A stretch of 43,019 nt of DNA from Blastopirellula sp. (lineage in GTDB: Bacteria; Planctomycetota; Planctomycetia; Pirellulales; Pirellulaceae), in NCBI GenBank assembly GCA_002733575.1, contig NVWB01000165.1, forward strand, positions 1 through 43,019, written 5' to 3'. The position numbers and the translations under genes were made by a program. The notes beneath the pieces were generated by a model. It was not told where the DNA came from. It worked only from the letters and a program-made list of their open reading frames with translations, and made no database searches. Numbering within the stretch: the stretch's first letter is position 1; each line of letters starts with the position of its first letter. Shown here piece after piece: positions 6,652-14,867 of this stretch.

Positions 6652-8817
6652 ATGAAAGACTTAGAGCAAATCAAAATAGATATGAATCATGCCTTATCGG
6701 GTAGTTATGATCGCAACATTCTTTGTTTAGAAGATTATGAGTTTGCGGTTGTTGAGGGTGCAATGTGGCGGGGTAATTACGCCAAGCAATTCAAGAATAA
6801 ACCTAAGCCTGAAATCAATAAGATATTCGGAAGTATTAACCGTTTACTAGGCCAGAAAGAGCGCTTAGAAATGAATGCTAAGATTATATCTAATTCTGAT
6901 GAAGCTACCGACGAAGATGCTGACTTGCTTCAGGCTAGATGGCGCAATGATTTTCAAACTAGTGACGGTGTTGAAGCTGTTAACAATTCAGATAAGGAAG
7001 CTTTTTTTAGTGGGTTCGGTGCTATTAAGTTAGTTGCTAAGTATGAAGATGAAGAGAATCCGAACGCTGACAATCAATACTTATGCTTGGAGCCTGTTTA
7101 TTCTGCTGCTGCTTCGGTGTTGTTTAGTCCATCGTTACGTAAAGATAAAGCCGATTCAAAACAGTGCTGGCAGATAGTACGAACTAGCCGCGATGAGATA
7201 GAAAAAGAGTATGGTGTATTACCTGCAAGCTTAAACTCTCAAGTTGATTACTTTGACTGGAACACTGACACGACCAAAGATATTTTCATTGCTCATTATT
7301 ACGAAGTGGTAATTAAAACGATTACTGAATATACATTCGGTGATTATGTTATTACTACCGGTGATGGTATTAAAGATAGTTACGGCAACAAGATTACTCG
7401 TGAAGATTTAAAAGAGTTACGTGACAATAACGAGCATACAACTATTCGCCGCAAAACAAAGCGTGTTGAATATGCGTTAATTGCCGGTGATGAATTCCTT
7501 ATCAAGTCACAAAAGACACCATTTAAACGTGTGCCTCTTATTCCTCAGTATGGTTATCATTCGGTTATTAATGGCATTGAATATTATTGTGGTGAAGTAA
7601 GAAAGCGCCGTGACCCTCAAATGTTCACGAATACTTTCTATTCTTCAATGATGGAAATAATGGCAGCACCGCAAATAGCTAAGCCTGAATACACACCAGA
7701 GCAAATAGCTAAACATGCTGGGCAACGTGCAAGGGCTGATATTGATAATGCTGCTTTTGTTATGAGTGACCCTATCAGGAATGATGATGGCACAATTGCA
7801 CATCTTGGTCCTATTGGTCATACTAAGCCGCCTGAGTTAGGAAGTGGTTTAGCTGCTGCCGGTCAATTGCTAGATAGTACAATGTCTGATATGGCAAGCA
7901 CTGGACAAAGCACATTGCCATCTAATGTAGCCGCTGATGCAGTTAGGCAGATTAACGAACGTCAGGATGATACATTCCAGCCATTAATGCAAAACTCAAT
8001 GCAAGCAATCAAAGCAGCTTGTGAGATTTGGATAGATGCGGCGCAGTTACTTTACTTTTCTAATACTAGAAACATTCGTGTAGTTGCTTCTGATGGTAGT
8101 CACTCGCAAGTTGACACGTTAGAGTATGGAATGGATTCAGATGAAAACTACGGACCATTTAAGAACTCTGCAAGGGGTCGATATACCGTACAAGTTAAAG
8201 CCGGTGAATCTTACAAGAACAAGAAAGAAGCTGAGTTAGAAACTACGCTGAAAATGCTTCAATATACTGACGCACAATCACCACAAGGCATGATGTTACT
8301 TAACCAGGCTATCATATCAACTACGGGCGATGGTGGTGACAGGTCACGCAAAGTTGCAACATATCAAATTATAGACGCAATGATGGCAATGGGATTAGAC
8401 CCTGACGCTGAAACCGACGAAGAAAAAGAATATGTTCAGCGTAAAATACAAGCAATGAATCAGCCTCAACCACCTACAGTTGAAGAACAGGCGGAAATGG
8501 TCAGGGCACAAGCAGAACTTAAAAACGCTGAAGGCAATGTATTACAAGAGCAAAATAGAGCAGCAGATAGAGAGGTTGAAATTGCTAGGCTTCAATCAGA
8601 TAACCAAGGAAAGCAGCAGAAACAAATGTCTGATGATCAATTCAATTACGCCAAGGCACAACAGGCGCAGCAAAAGCTTGATGATGAGCGAGCAGATAAA
8701 GGCTATAAGAATTCATTAGCACTAGCTAAGCTTGAACTTGAAGCAGGTAGAGACTTAAATGCAGAGCTACAAAACAACATGCTAGTGTTTGACCCTGCTA
8801 CTGGAGACTTTGCATAA
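6652..8817 (+). CDS. Portal protein, P22 gp1-like
   Basis: A 721-residue protein, close to the 725 of the P22 portal, with the recognisable start YEFAVVEGAMW, NRLLGQKERLEMNAK, an acidic wing and a long C-terminal helical barrel-like segment rich in Gln and Ala (NQPQPPTVEEQAEMVRAQAE). It forms the dodecameric ring for DNA entry and exit. Its last base overlaps the ATG of the next gene, which is unusual because in P22 the scaffold gene comes next. Confidence 0.95.
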   Translation: MKDLEQIKIDMNHALSGSYDRNILCLEDYEFAVVEGAMWRGNYAKQFKNKPKPEINKIFGSINRLLGQKERLEMNAKIISNSDEATDEDADLLQARWRNDFQTSDGVEAVNNSDKEAFFSGFGAIKLVAKYEDEENPNADNQYLCLEPVYSAAASVLFSPSLRKDKADSKQCWQIVRTSRDEIEKEYGVLPASLNSQVDYFDWNTDTTKDIFIAHYYEVVIKTITEYTFGDYVITTGDGIKDSYGNKITREDLKELRDNNEHTTIRRKTKRVEYALIAGDEFLIKSQKTPFKRVPLIPQYGYHSVINGIEYYCGEVRKRRDPQMFTNTFYSSMMEIMAAPQIAKPEYTPEQIAKHAGQRARADIDNAAFVMSDPIRNDDGTIAHLGPIGHTKPPELGSGLAAAGQLLDSTMSDMASTGQSTLPSNVAADAVRQINERQDDTFQPLMQNSMQAIKAACEIWIDAAQLLYFSNTRNIRVVASDGSHSQVDTLEYGMDSDENYGPFKNSARGRYTVQVKAGESYKNKKEAELETTLKMLQYTDAQSPQGMMLLNQAIISTTGDGGDRSRKVATYQIIDAMMAMGLDPDAETDEEKEYVQRKIQAMNQPQPPTVEEQAEMVRAQAELKNAEGNVLQEQNRAADREVEIARLQSDNQGKQQKQMSDDQFNYAKAQQAQQKLDDERADKGYKNSLALAKLELEAGRDLNAELQNNMLVFDPATGDFA

Positions 8818-10019
8818 TGCCAATTGTCGATATTAAAGGAGTGGGTAAGGCACAATTCCCTGACGGAATGAGTGTTGACAATATTCGTTCATTCTTGCAA
8901 AAGAAGTACGCAACCAGTAATCAATCATCATTATTGCAAGCAGCACCACAAACTATTGAAGCATACGAGCCAACACTTACCGAGAGGTTAGGTCAAGGTG
9001 TATCAGATACGCTTTACGATACTGGTATTATATCCGATAGATACGGAGCGCAACGAATAGGCGAGAACATATCAGCTATTGGTGAAATGTTACCAGGTAT
9101 TGGTGATGCTGCCGCCGGTGATGAATTCGGCAGGGCTGCTGCCGAGGGTAACTTATCTGGTATGGCTATGGCTGGCTTAGGTGTTATTCCTGTTGCTGGT
9201 GATGCAGTAAAGGGGGCGATTAAAGGGATAAAGAAGCTAGATAATACGGCATTCTTTGATATGAGCAACAAAGATTTAGCAGTACAAACCGTAAAGGAAA
9301 ACACAGAAAACATCGCGTTTAATATAGACGATCCTGAAATACTTGAAAGAATGAGCGCTTATGAATCTGCAACAGGTAAGAAGCCTATACTGCAATTTAC
9401 CAATAGATTTAAAACAACCTTTGTAAATGCAGATGGCACAGCAGGAAGCGTAAACAGAAAAGGCGAGTACACAGAAATATTTGAGCAAGACGCACAGCAG
9501 TTTATGAGAAACAAAGCACTAACAGGAAATAAAAAACGTATTGAAGCGCAACAAACGCCAGAGCAAATAGAGGCCGAAAAGGTTGACTATAAAAGACGTA
9601 GAGATGAGGAGCGGGCGCAGTATAGAGCAGAGCAAGACGAAAGCTACAAGATGCAGCATACAGCACCAATGAGAGACGGAAACCCTAGCGGTAATGATGT
9701 AAACGATTCATTCCCTGGTATTTATTCAGGTCATGCTAGTGATTATTCAACGGGTGTTGATTACGACCAAAAAGCTATAAATATAATTCAAGGTATGAAA
9801 GGCAAGCCAGAAAGACCAGTTACGATTTATAGGTCAGTGCCTAAGAGCGTTAAAAGTATTAACTCAAGTGATTGGGTAACAACCACAAGAGAGTATGCAA
9901 AACAGCATATGGAGGGCGAAAAAGGATGGCACATACTAAGTAAGAAGGTTAAAGCTAAAGATATCGCCACTGATGGAAACTCAATTCACGAATTCGGCTA
10001 TGACCCAGTAGAGAAATAA
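8817..10019 (+). CDS. Putative virion-borne ADP-ribosyltransferase
   Basis: A 400-residue mosaic. Residues 1-30 (GVGKAQFPDGMSVDNIRSFL) resemble the short N-terminal module I associate with phage internal or ejected virion proteins. Residues 90-140 are Gly/Ala-rich and hydrophobic with GVIPVAGDAVKGAIKG, like pre-toxin membrane segments. Residues 240-280 are a charged helix. Residues 315-400 look like an ADP-ribosyltransferase fold: IYR with Arg339, WVTTTREYA with the Thr355-357 strand and NSIHEFGYDP with Glu392, an R-S/T-E-type triad. It lies between portal and scaffold and overlaps the portal stop codon. I infer that it is packaged and injected to modify a host protein, but an internal head protein without enzymatic activity cannot be excluded. 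Confidence 0.6.
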   Translation: MPIVDIKGVGKAQFPDGMSVDNIRSFLQKKYATSNQSSLLQAAPQTIEAYEPTLTERLGQGVSDTLYDTGIISDRYGAQRIGENISAIGEMLPGIGDAAAGDEFGRAAAEGNLSGMAMAGLGVIPVAGDAVKGAIKGIKKLDNTAFFDMSNKDLAVQTVKENTENIAFNIDDPEILERMSAYESATGKKPILQFTNRFKTTFVNADGTAGSVNRKGEYTEIFEQDAQQFMRNKALTGNKKRIEAQQTPEQIEAEKVDYKRRRDEERAQYRAEQDESYKMQHTAPMRDGNPSGNDVNDSFPGIYSGHASDYSTGVDYDQKAINIIQGMKGKPERPVTIYRSVPKSVKSINSSDWVTTTREYAKQHMEGEKGWHILSKKVKAKDIATDGNSIHEFGYDPVEK

Positions 10020-10021
10020 CA

Positions 10022-10189
10022 ATGAAAATATTCCTAAACTTTAAATGTGAATCAGGCGCTATTATCGAACGTTACATAGATAGCACCGCTAAGTTTGCTG
10101 ATTGTGATTGTGGCAAGCCAGCGAGTAAGGCTATATCAACGCCGAGATACCTCAGTAACTCCACCGGTAAGTCACCCGCTAGACCATAA
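10022..10189 (+). CDS. Small zinc-ribbon-like protein
   Basis: A 55-residue ORF from ATG 10022, two bases after the preceding stop. FKCESG and CDCGKPASKAISTPR resemble small FmdB-type zinc-ribbon proteins found near phage portal genes, but one of the four expected cysteines is missing. Function unknown; possibly a virion or assembly accessory protein co-translated with the ADP-ribosyltransferase-like gene. Confidence 0.6.
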   Translation: MKIFLNFKCESGAIIERYIDSTAKFADCDCGKPASKAISTPRYLSNSTGKSPARP

Positions 10190-10202
10190 CTAAGGAATAA
10201 TT

Positions 10203-10406
10203 ATGAAAGACAAAACAATAGATGACTGCATAAACGGAAGAAGCCTGAATGTAAACCTAGTAAATCCACCTATTGCGCAACCATGGAAAACGCGAAAGGA
10301 ATATATGAATGACGATAAGATGCTTAGGGTTGGGATTATATGCTCAGTAATAAGTACATCTACATCAGTGGTTATTGTGATAGCGACTCTGCTTCAGCTT
10401 CAATAA
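10203..10406 (+). CDS. Small single-span membrane protein
   Basis: A 67-residue protein with a good AAGGA site before ATG 10203. A polar N-terminal half with PPIAQPWKTRKEY is followed by one membrane segment (VGIICSVISTSTSVVIVIATLL) at about 43-64. It is the last gene before a terminator. Function unknown; such proteins in this position can be injected or lysis-related, but nothing here shows it. Confidence 0.6.
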   Translation: MKDKTIDDCINGRSLNVNLVNPPIAQPWKTRKEYMNDDKMLRVGIICSVISTSTSVVIVIATLLQLQ

Positions 10407-10431
10407 GATCATAACAAGCAGACGATTAACT

Positions 10432-10456
10432 AAGGCACCTAATACGTGCCTTTTTT
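10432..10456 (+). terminator. Intrinsic terminator downstream of the portal cluster
   Basis: AAGGCAC (10432-10438) pairs with GTGCCTT (10446-10452) around a 7-base loop, followed by a T run. It ends transcription before the second HNH cassette and is again followed by ATTGCCTA. Confidence 0.85.
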
Positions 10457-10469
10457 ATTGCCTAAAATC

Positions 10470-10478
10470 TGATATAAT
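10470..10478 (+). promoter_or_regulatory. Extended -10 promoter of the second HNH gene
   Basis: TGaTATAAT with the hexamer at 10473-10478; predicted start near 10485. The stretch from the terminator T run through TTATTGCCTA to this promoter matches the first HNH cassette at 3897-3924. Confidence 0.75.
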
Positions 10479-10484
10479 TAGCAA

Positions 10485-10550
10485 GCGCCTAGAGAATGCA
10501 ACTCGAAAATCCGACCTTAGAACGGGCTGGCGCAAAACCTCAATTCTAAG
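10485..10550 (+). ncRNA. Conserved 5' leader with H-type pseudoknot potential, copy 2
   Basis: GCGCC (10485-10489) is complementary to GGCGC (10529-10533), which lies inside a hairpin loop closed by CTTAGAA (10516-10522) and TTCTAAG (10544-10550). The hairpin arms differ completely from copy 1 but still pair, and the T-G pair of copy 1 is here C-G. Both copies keep AAAACYTCAA between the GGCGC arm and the closing stem, and 23 bases from the stem to the start codon. Confidence 0.65.
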
Positions 10551-10573
10551 CTAATACGTTAAGGGTATTAATC

Positions 10574-11209
10574 ATGTTAGACACATCAAAAATATACACG
10601 TCAAAAAATAATGGTAGGTGCAAGGTTTTAGAGTATATAGATAGCTCAAATGTAGTTGTTGAGTTTTTAGATACTGGGTATATCTGCACCTCAGAAGCCG
10701 CCAGCGTAAAGAAGGGGCTAGTAAAAGACAGGCTAAAACCTAACGTATGTGGTGTCGGGTTTGTTGGTGTTGGTGGATATGATGCGGCTTATAAAAGAGT
10801 GCCGACAAAACCCTATGTAACATGGAAAAGCATGTTAGAAAGGTGCTACGGGAACGTACAAAAAAGATGCCCGACATACAAAGGGGTTACTGTTTGCAAT
10901 GAATGGCATAATTTTCAAGTGTTCGCACAATGGTTTAATGATAATTATATTGATGGTTTTCAGTTGGACAAGGATATAAAAACAGAGGGAAATAAGATTT
11001 ACTCACCTAGTACATGTTTATTTGTATCTAGAAAGGATAACTCAATAAAGGCAGTCGCTAAGTCGTATACCTTTACCAATCCTGAAGGGCTTATTGTAGA
11101 CGTTTATAATTTAGTTGATTTCTGCCTCAAGAATAACCTAAACAGAAGTGGTATGAGTAAAGTTAGTACGGGTGTTCGTGGCTCGTACAAAGGGTGGAAA
11201 ATAGCATGA
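10574..11209 (+). CDS. Free-standing homing endonuclease, HNH-like core plus NUMOD-like tail
   Basis: A 211-residue protein with AAGGG before ATG 10574. The nuclease core has the phage pattern TWKSMLERCYG, CPTYKGVTVCNEWHNFQVFAQWF, QLDKDIKTEGNKIYSPSTCLFV. The C-terminus (VDVYNLVDFCLKNNL ... YKGWKIA) resembles a nuclease-associated modular DNA-binding motif. A protein with the same core is encoded leftward at 36051-36659 but carries a different DNA-binding domain. It separates the portal cluster from scaffold and coat. Confidence 0.85.
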   Translation: MLDTSKIYTSKNNGRCKVLEYIDSSNVVVEFLDTGYICTSEAASVKKGLVKDRLKPNVCGVGFVGVGGYDAAYKRVPTKPYVTWKSMLERCYGNVQKRCPTYKGVTVCNEWHNFQVFAQWFNDNYIDGFQLDKDIKTEGNKIYSPSTCLFVSRKDNSIKAVAKSYTFTNPEGLIVDVYNLVDFCLKNNLNRSGMSKVSTGVRGSYKGWKIA

Positions 11210-11233
11210 TTGGTCATTTGACTAATAATAGGT

Positions 11234-11278
11234 TAAAATAACCATACCTTCTTGCGAGGGGTTATAGCTCGCAATTTT
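11234..11278 (+). promoter_or_regulatory. Probable promoter and hairpin leader of the scaffold gene
   Basis: TAAAAT at 11234-11239 is a plausible -10 box. Downstream, TTGCGAG (11252-11258) pairs perfectly with CTCGCAA (11268-11274) and is followed by TTTT, so it could act as a leader hairpin or weak attenuator ahead of scaffold and coat. The -35 match is poor. Confidence 0.45.
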
Positions 11279-11304
11279 CGTTCACCATAAACGAGGCGTT
11301 AATT

Positions 11305-12219
11305 ATGGGTACTGGTAATCAATCGGAAGCAGAAATAGAAGTAACTCGACCTGATGAAGTTGTGGTAACTGACTCAGAGACAACCAAGGCTAAACCACAA
11401 GCCGAGGCAACAGAAGATACTGAAACTTATGTTGAAGATGAAAGTGACAACCAAGAAACAAGTCACAAAGATGAAATGTCGCAAGCTAAAGCATATGCGA
11501 TGTTTAAAGCGAAGCAGAAACAATCGGCAAGACGTAAAGAGGAAATTGATAAAGGCAATGATGAGCGAGCAGCAATGCAAGCAACCATTGACGAACTTCA
11601 AGCGACAGTTGGCAAAATTACCAAAGGCGCACCGCCCACCCTTGAGTCTTGTGATTATGACGAAGGTCAATTCTCGCAAAAGATGCAAGAGTACTATAGC
11701 AACCCGGGTAAGCCAGCACAGAAAGAAGCAGCCAAACCAGATGCGCCTAATAAAGTGCAGAATGATGAAGCTGAATATAACCTGTATCAACAAGAGCAAG
11801 CTTTAACTAAAGATTTACCTGATTATGAAGACGCGAAAGCATCTTTTATTAATACGGTAAAAACTAAGTATGGTGTAAAAGACCCAAGCACAACAATAGC
11901 CATGATAGCTGATATTTCAAAGCAGTCAGGCGTTGATGCAGCAAAGGCGATTTTTGCAATGAATAAGGTTCCTGCTTTAATAGATGAATTAAATTCTTGC
12001 ACTAACCCTTTTGCAATGGCAAAGGTTTTAGAAAAGGCAGCAGCTAAAGTTAAGTCTAGAGTTAAAGCGCCGATTACTACGCAACCAGAACCAGACGTAA
12101 CAAACTCAGGGCCAATTGATAACAGTGCTGGTACGATTGATAAGCTATATAAGGCATGGCAAGAAAAGCCAAGCCTAGCAAATCATAAGCGCTATATCGC
12201 GGCTAAAAACAAAAAATAA
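11305..12219 (+). CDS. Scaffolding protein, P22 gp8-like
   Basis: A 304-residue, highly charged and helical protein, almost the length of P22 scaffold (303). It has an acidic disordered N-terminus (EATEDTETYVEDESDNQE), a coiled coil around 60-110 (KQKQSARRKEEIDKGNDERAAM) and a basic C-terminus (KRYIAAKNKK), as expected for coat binding. It directs coat assembly into a prohead and exits before DNA entry. It lies immediately before coat, 11 bases apart. Confidence 0.9.
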   Translation: MGTGNQSEAEIEVTRPDEVVVTDSETTKAKPQAEATEDTETYVEDESDNQETSHKDEMSQAKAYAMFKAKQKQSARRKEEIDKGNDERAAMQATIDELQATVGKITKGAPPTLESCDYDEGQFSQKMQEYYSNPGKPAQKEAAKPDAPNKVQNDEAEYNLYQQEQALTKDLPDYEDAKASFINTVKTKYGVKDPSTTIAMIADISKQSGVDAAKAIFAMNKVPALIDELNSCTNPFAMAKVLEKAAAKVKSRVKAPITTQPEPDVTNSGPIDNSAGTIDKLYKAWQEKPSLANHKRYIAAKNKK

Positions 12220-12230
12220 ATTAAGGTGAA

Positions 12231-13496
12231 ATGAAAATGGCTAACCAACTCGCACATGACAAAATGTGTACCTTGTGGAATGAAGTAGCAGAAACCACAG
12301 GTATGAAAATGGCACTATCTAAAGATTTAGATGTGTACAATATGGACAGTGACGCAAACTCTGACCGCGCAGCTAGTGAAGATAGCAACGCGAATGATAA
12401 CGGCTCTGACCGCGAATATATTCCACAAGATTACCGCTTTGATGTTAAAGACGGTATTGTCTCAAGCGATTCAGATTTTGAAGATATTATTGATCGCATG
12501 ATTCCTGTAAACCGTTCTAAGTCAAAACGAGTTCTTGCTCGAATTGATGCTAAAGGTTTACGTAACCCACAAACACGTAAAAAGGTTGTTCAAGGTTTTT
12601 CCCGTGATTTAGCTAACGCGATCGATGTTACCGCTTATCAAACTATGATTAATAGCGCAACAATGGTTCAAACTTCTACGTCAGCATTTGATTATCAATC
12701 AGCTATTGATGCTGAAGTCTTGATGCTTAACTACGGTTTAGGTGCTTATGATAAGAAATTATTCCTATCTAACACTGATTACGCTCGTGTAGCTAAAGAC
12801 TTAGGTAATGCTAGCCGTGATATCTTAGTTAACGACGCAATCACACGCGCTCGTATTCCTGATTTAGCAACGTTTGCTACAATGCGTTCTGATTACCTTT
12901 TAAACTTGGCGGCACCAACGCCAGCAGCTTTAACTGTTAACGGCAATCAATCACATACTGTTGCTACTTATGATGCGCAAGGTTTCTATCAAGATAACCG
13001 TAGCATGAACCTAGCAGTTAACTTATCTACCTCTGCAACTATGCCGGTTGGTACTAAGTTCACCATTGCTGGTGTTAACTTCTTACATCCTGAAACGCGC
13101 ACAGATAGCGGTGAGCTATGTACGTTTACAGTAATCACCACGGGTACGGGTACTGTTGAAATTCAACCAGCACTTGTTACAACTGGCCCTTACCGTAATG
13201 TAAGCTCTCAAGCCGGTGCTGGTGTTGATGTAACAGTATTAAACATCGCTGCTAGTAAGCCATCACTGTTTTATACTCCTGAATCTACATTGTTAATCCC
13301 TGGTCGTTTACCAGTACCTAACGATGCCGGTGCAGTTGTTCCAGTTGATGCAGTAACCGAGCAAGGTTTACCAATGCGTATGACTTACACTTACGACTTC
13401 CATAATGAAGTATTCTTAATGAAAGGTTTAGTGTTCTTCGATGTACAGGTAATCATGCCTAACCAGTTAGGTCTGATTTTAAGTAATCAAACCTAG
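12231..13496 (+). CDS. Major capsid (coat) protein, P22 gp5-like
   Basis: A 421-residue protein (P22 coat is 430) with the recognisable family start MANQLAHDKMCTLWNEVAETTG, an E-loop-like acidic stretch and later SRDLANAIDVTAYQTMI. AAGGTG precedes two in-frame ATGs; MKM at 12231 is better spaced than MANQ at 12237. Codon choice looks like that of a highly expressed gene (many CGT, GGT, ACT). A strong terminator follows. Confidence 0.95.
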   Translation: MKMANQLAHDKMCTLWNEVAETTGMKMALSKDLDVYNMDSDANSDRAASEDSNANDNGSDREYIPQDYRFDVKDGIVSSDSDFEDIIDRMIPVNRSKSKRVLARIDAKGLRNPQTRKKVVQGFSRDLANAIDVTAYQTMINSATMVQTSTSAFDYQSAIDAEVLMLNYGLGAYDKKLFLSNTDYARVAKDLGNASRDILVNDAITRARIPDLATFATMRSDYLLNLAAPTPAALTVNGNQSHTVATYDAQGFYQDNRSMNLAVNLSTSATMPVGTKFTIAGVNFLHPETRTDSGELCTFTVITTGTGTVEIQPALVTTGPYRNVSSQAGAGVDVTVLNIAASKPSLFYTPESTLLIPGRLPVPNDAGAVVPVDAVTEQGLPMRMTYTYDFHNEVFLMKGLVFFDVQVIMPNQLGLILSNQT

Positions 13497-13527
13497 TATG
13501 TTATAGTTGCTTTTAATTAAGCTGAAT

Positions 13528-13556
13528 AAAGGCGGCTTTCGAGTCGCCTTTTTTAT
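13528..13556 (+). terminator. Strong terminator after coat with UUCG tetraloop
   Basis: AAAGGCGGCT (13528-13537) pairs with AGTCGCCTTT (13542-13551), a 10-pair stem with one G-U, closed by a TTCG tetraloop and followed by a T run. The next gene starts only about 11 bases later, so read-through must supply gp4, or the hairpin also stabilises the coat mRNA 3' end. Confidence 0.9.
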
Positions 13557-13566
13557 TGGAGTTATT

Positions 13567-13755
13567 ATGATACATATTTATAAAGCCGGTGGCATACGAA
13601 AAAAAGACGGTAAAGAATACTCAATCAAATCTATCAACGAAAACGATAAGGCCGAGTATTTTTCTGACGGGTGGGTGAAATCACTCGATGAAGTTAAGAA
13701 ACCTAAAGCAAAGAAAGTAGCTAAAAAGGTAACTCAAGATGATAACCAAGAATGA
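13567..13755 (+). CDS. Small lysine-rich head-region protein
   Basis: 62 residues from ATG 13567, chosen because GGAG lies 6 bases upstream, just after the coat terminator; a longer frame from 13507 would include the terminator hairpin. The N-terminus is a compact beta-like domain (IHIYKAGGIRKKDGKEYSI, DGWVKSLDEV) and the end is Lys/Ala-rich (KPKAKKVAKKV). It overlaps the next gene. Probably a small head-completion or coat-associated protein; function unknown. Confidence 0.6.
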   Translation: MIHIYKAGGIRKKDGKEYSIKSINENDKAEYFSDGWVKSLDEVKKPKAKKVAKKVTQDDNQE

Positions 13756-14473
13756 ATTAGTTCTAGATGCTTATGAGGAAATGAGGGTTAGCGGGTTAAC
13801 TGTTAAACCTCAACCTAACGAAATAGTAAGCGCTATCAAGAAGATGGATAACATGATACTTAGTTGGCAAAACAAGGGTATCTGCTTAGCCTATGTTAGG
13901 TCTGCTGGTTATAACGATATTGACCCCAATCAAGATAGCGGTGTTAATGATGTAAGCGCATTTGCTATCGTGTATAACTTGGCTAAAACATTATGCCCGA
14001 TGTACGGCAAGCAAGCCGACAGGGAGACAAAGGTTAACGCTAAAATTGCATACGAAGGTTTATTTAGTCCTGAGTTAACAATGCGTGATCCCACTCCATA
14101 TCAACCAACTGGCAGCGGTGAATCGTTCTTCTTTGGTAATCGAATTGGCGGTTATTGCTTTAACTACTTTCAAACTATTGATGAAAGCGCGCCTGATTAC
14201 TGTACGACTAAAGATATACTTGTTGGTCAGATTGATTTTTACGGCGTTGATTTCAACCCTTATTTGAATCAAGTTGATGGTGACACTATCGCTAGCTTTA
14301 CCGTTGAAGATGGTGAAGGTGTTAAGGTGCTAAATAGCGCTGAGGTTGATGGCGTTATTAATATTGAGGCTCAAGGCTCTAAAGTTGGCTATGCTCCTGT
14401 GCTAATAACGATAACAACCTCAAGTGGGCGTGTACTACCTGAGAATGTAAACTTTAATGTTATAGCGGTATAG
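13739..14473 (+). CDS. Tail accessory (head completion) factor, P22 gp4-like, with extra C-terminal domain
   Basis: 244 residues. The first 150 match the gp4 pattern: short helices with NELVLDAYEEMRVSG, IVSAIKKMDNMILSWQNKGI and FAIVYNLAKTLCPMYGK. gp4 binds under the portal and closes the head. P22 gp4 is 166 residues; the extra 80 or so here (ASFTVEDGEGVKVLN ... APVLITITTSSGRVLPENV) read as an immunoglobulin-like beta domain, probably exposed around the neck. It overlaps the small gene upstream by 17 bases. Confidence 0.8.
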   Translation: MITKNELVLDAYEEMRVSGLTVKPQPNEIVSAIKKMDNMILSWQNKGICLAYVRSAGYNDIDPNQDSGVNDVSAFAIVYNLAKTLCPMYGKQADRETKVNAKIAYEGLFSPELTMRDPTPYQPTGSGESFFFGNRIGGYCFNYFQTIDESAPDYCTTKDILVGQIDFYGVDFNPYLNQVDGDTIASFTVEDGEGVKVLNSAEVDGVINIEAQGSKVGYAPVLITITTSSGRVLPENVNFNVIAV

Positions 14474-14475
14474 GT

Positions 14476-14600
14476 TATAATAATCGTGTGAGGTGTCGGG
14501 CCTCACGTTAGGTAGTACTACCGCTCAACCCCCCGACTCTACACCCCGACTAAAATTTAACCCCGGCAAAGCATTGAAGCTATAACTTAGGGGTTTTTTT
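14476..14600 (+). promoter_or_regulatory. Promoter plus structured leader with terminator overlapping the ribosome site
   Basis: TATAAT at 14476-14481 is followed by the hairpin GTGAGG (14488-14493) / CCTCAC (14501-14506). AACCCC (14559-14564) then pairs with GGGGTT (14590-14595) followed by T7, an intrinsic terminator. The GGGG of the 3' arm is also the only good Shine-Dalgarno for ATG 14601. Two further C tracts (14529-14534 and 14543-14547) could pair with the same GGGG. The leader may therefore act as an attenuator. Confidence 0.55.
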
Positions 14601-14867
14601 ATGTCCACTTCTTTACCACCTGTCGTGCTATCCAGAAATGTATGGGTAGATTTATATGCAGAAACTGGCATCACTGCCGGAACACAATTAATTATTCAAA
14701 ACATCGGAAAAGATGAGGTTGTTTTAACCGAGTCAGCAACGCAACCGACTTCGGGCTATGGCCTAAACAGATTGCCATCAAGAAAGTATGTAACAAATGA
14801 ACCTGCGAATGTCGGCGCATGGGCTTACTCAAGTTTCGGATCTAAACTGCAAGTAGAGGCGGCTTAA
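14601..14867 (+). CDS. Small capsid decoration-like protein
   Basis: 88 residues starting right after the T run of the leader terminator. Beta-rich with VWVDLYAETGI, GTQLIIQNIGKDEVVL and the end PANVGAWAYSSFGSKLQVEAA, a style I know from small phage head proteins. It is followed directly by another virion-like gene. A capsid or neck decoration role is inferred. Confidence 0.55.
   Translation: MSTSLPPVVLSRNVWVDLYAETGITAGTQLIIQNIGKDEVVLTESATQPTSGYGLNRLPSRKYVTNEPANVGAWAYSSFGSKLQVEAA

Noticed and set aside
9014..9313. 99-codon minus-strand frame in the ADP-ribosyltransferase-like gene
   Set aside because: Mirrors the Ala/Gly-rich coding of the opposite strand; no ribosome site or neighbours on that strand.
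11374..11806. Alternative frames on both strands of the scaffold gene
   Set aside because: Arg/Lys/Gln-rich or Cys/Phe/Leu-rich frames typical of shadows over a charged helical protein.
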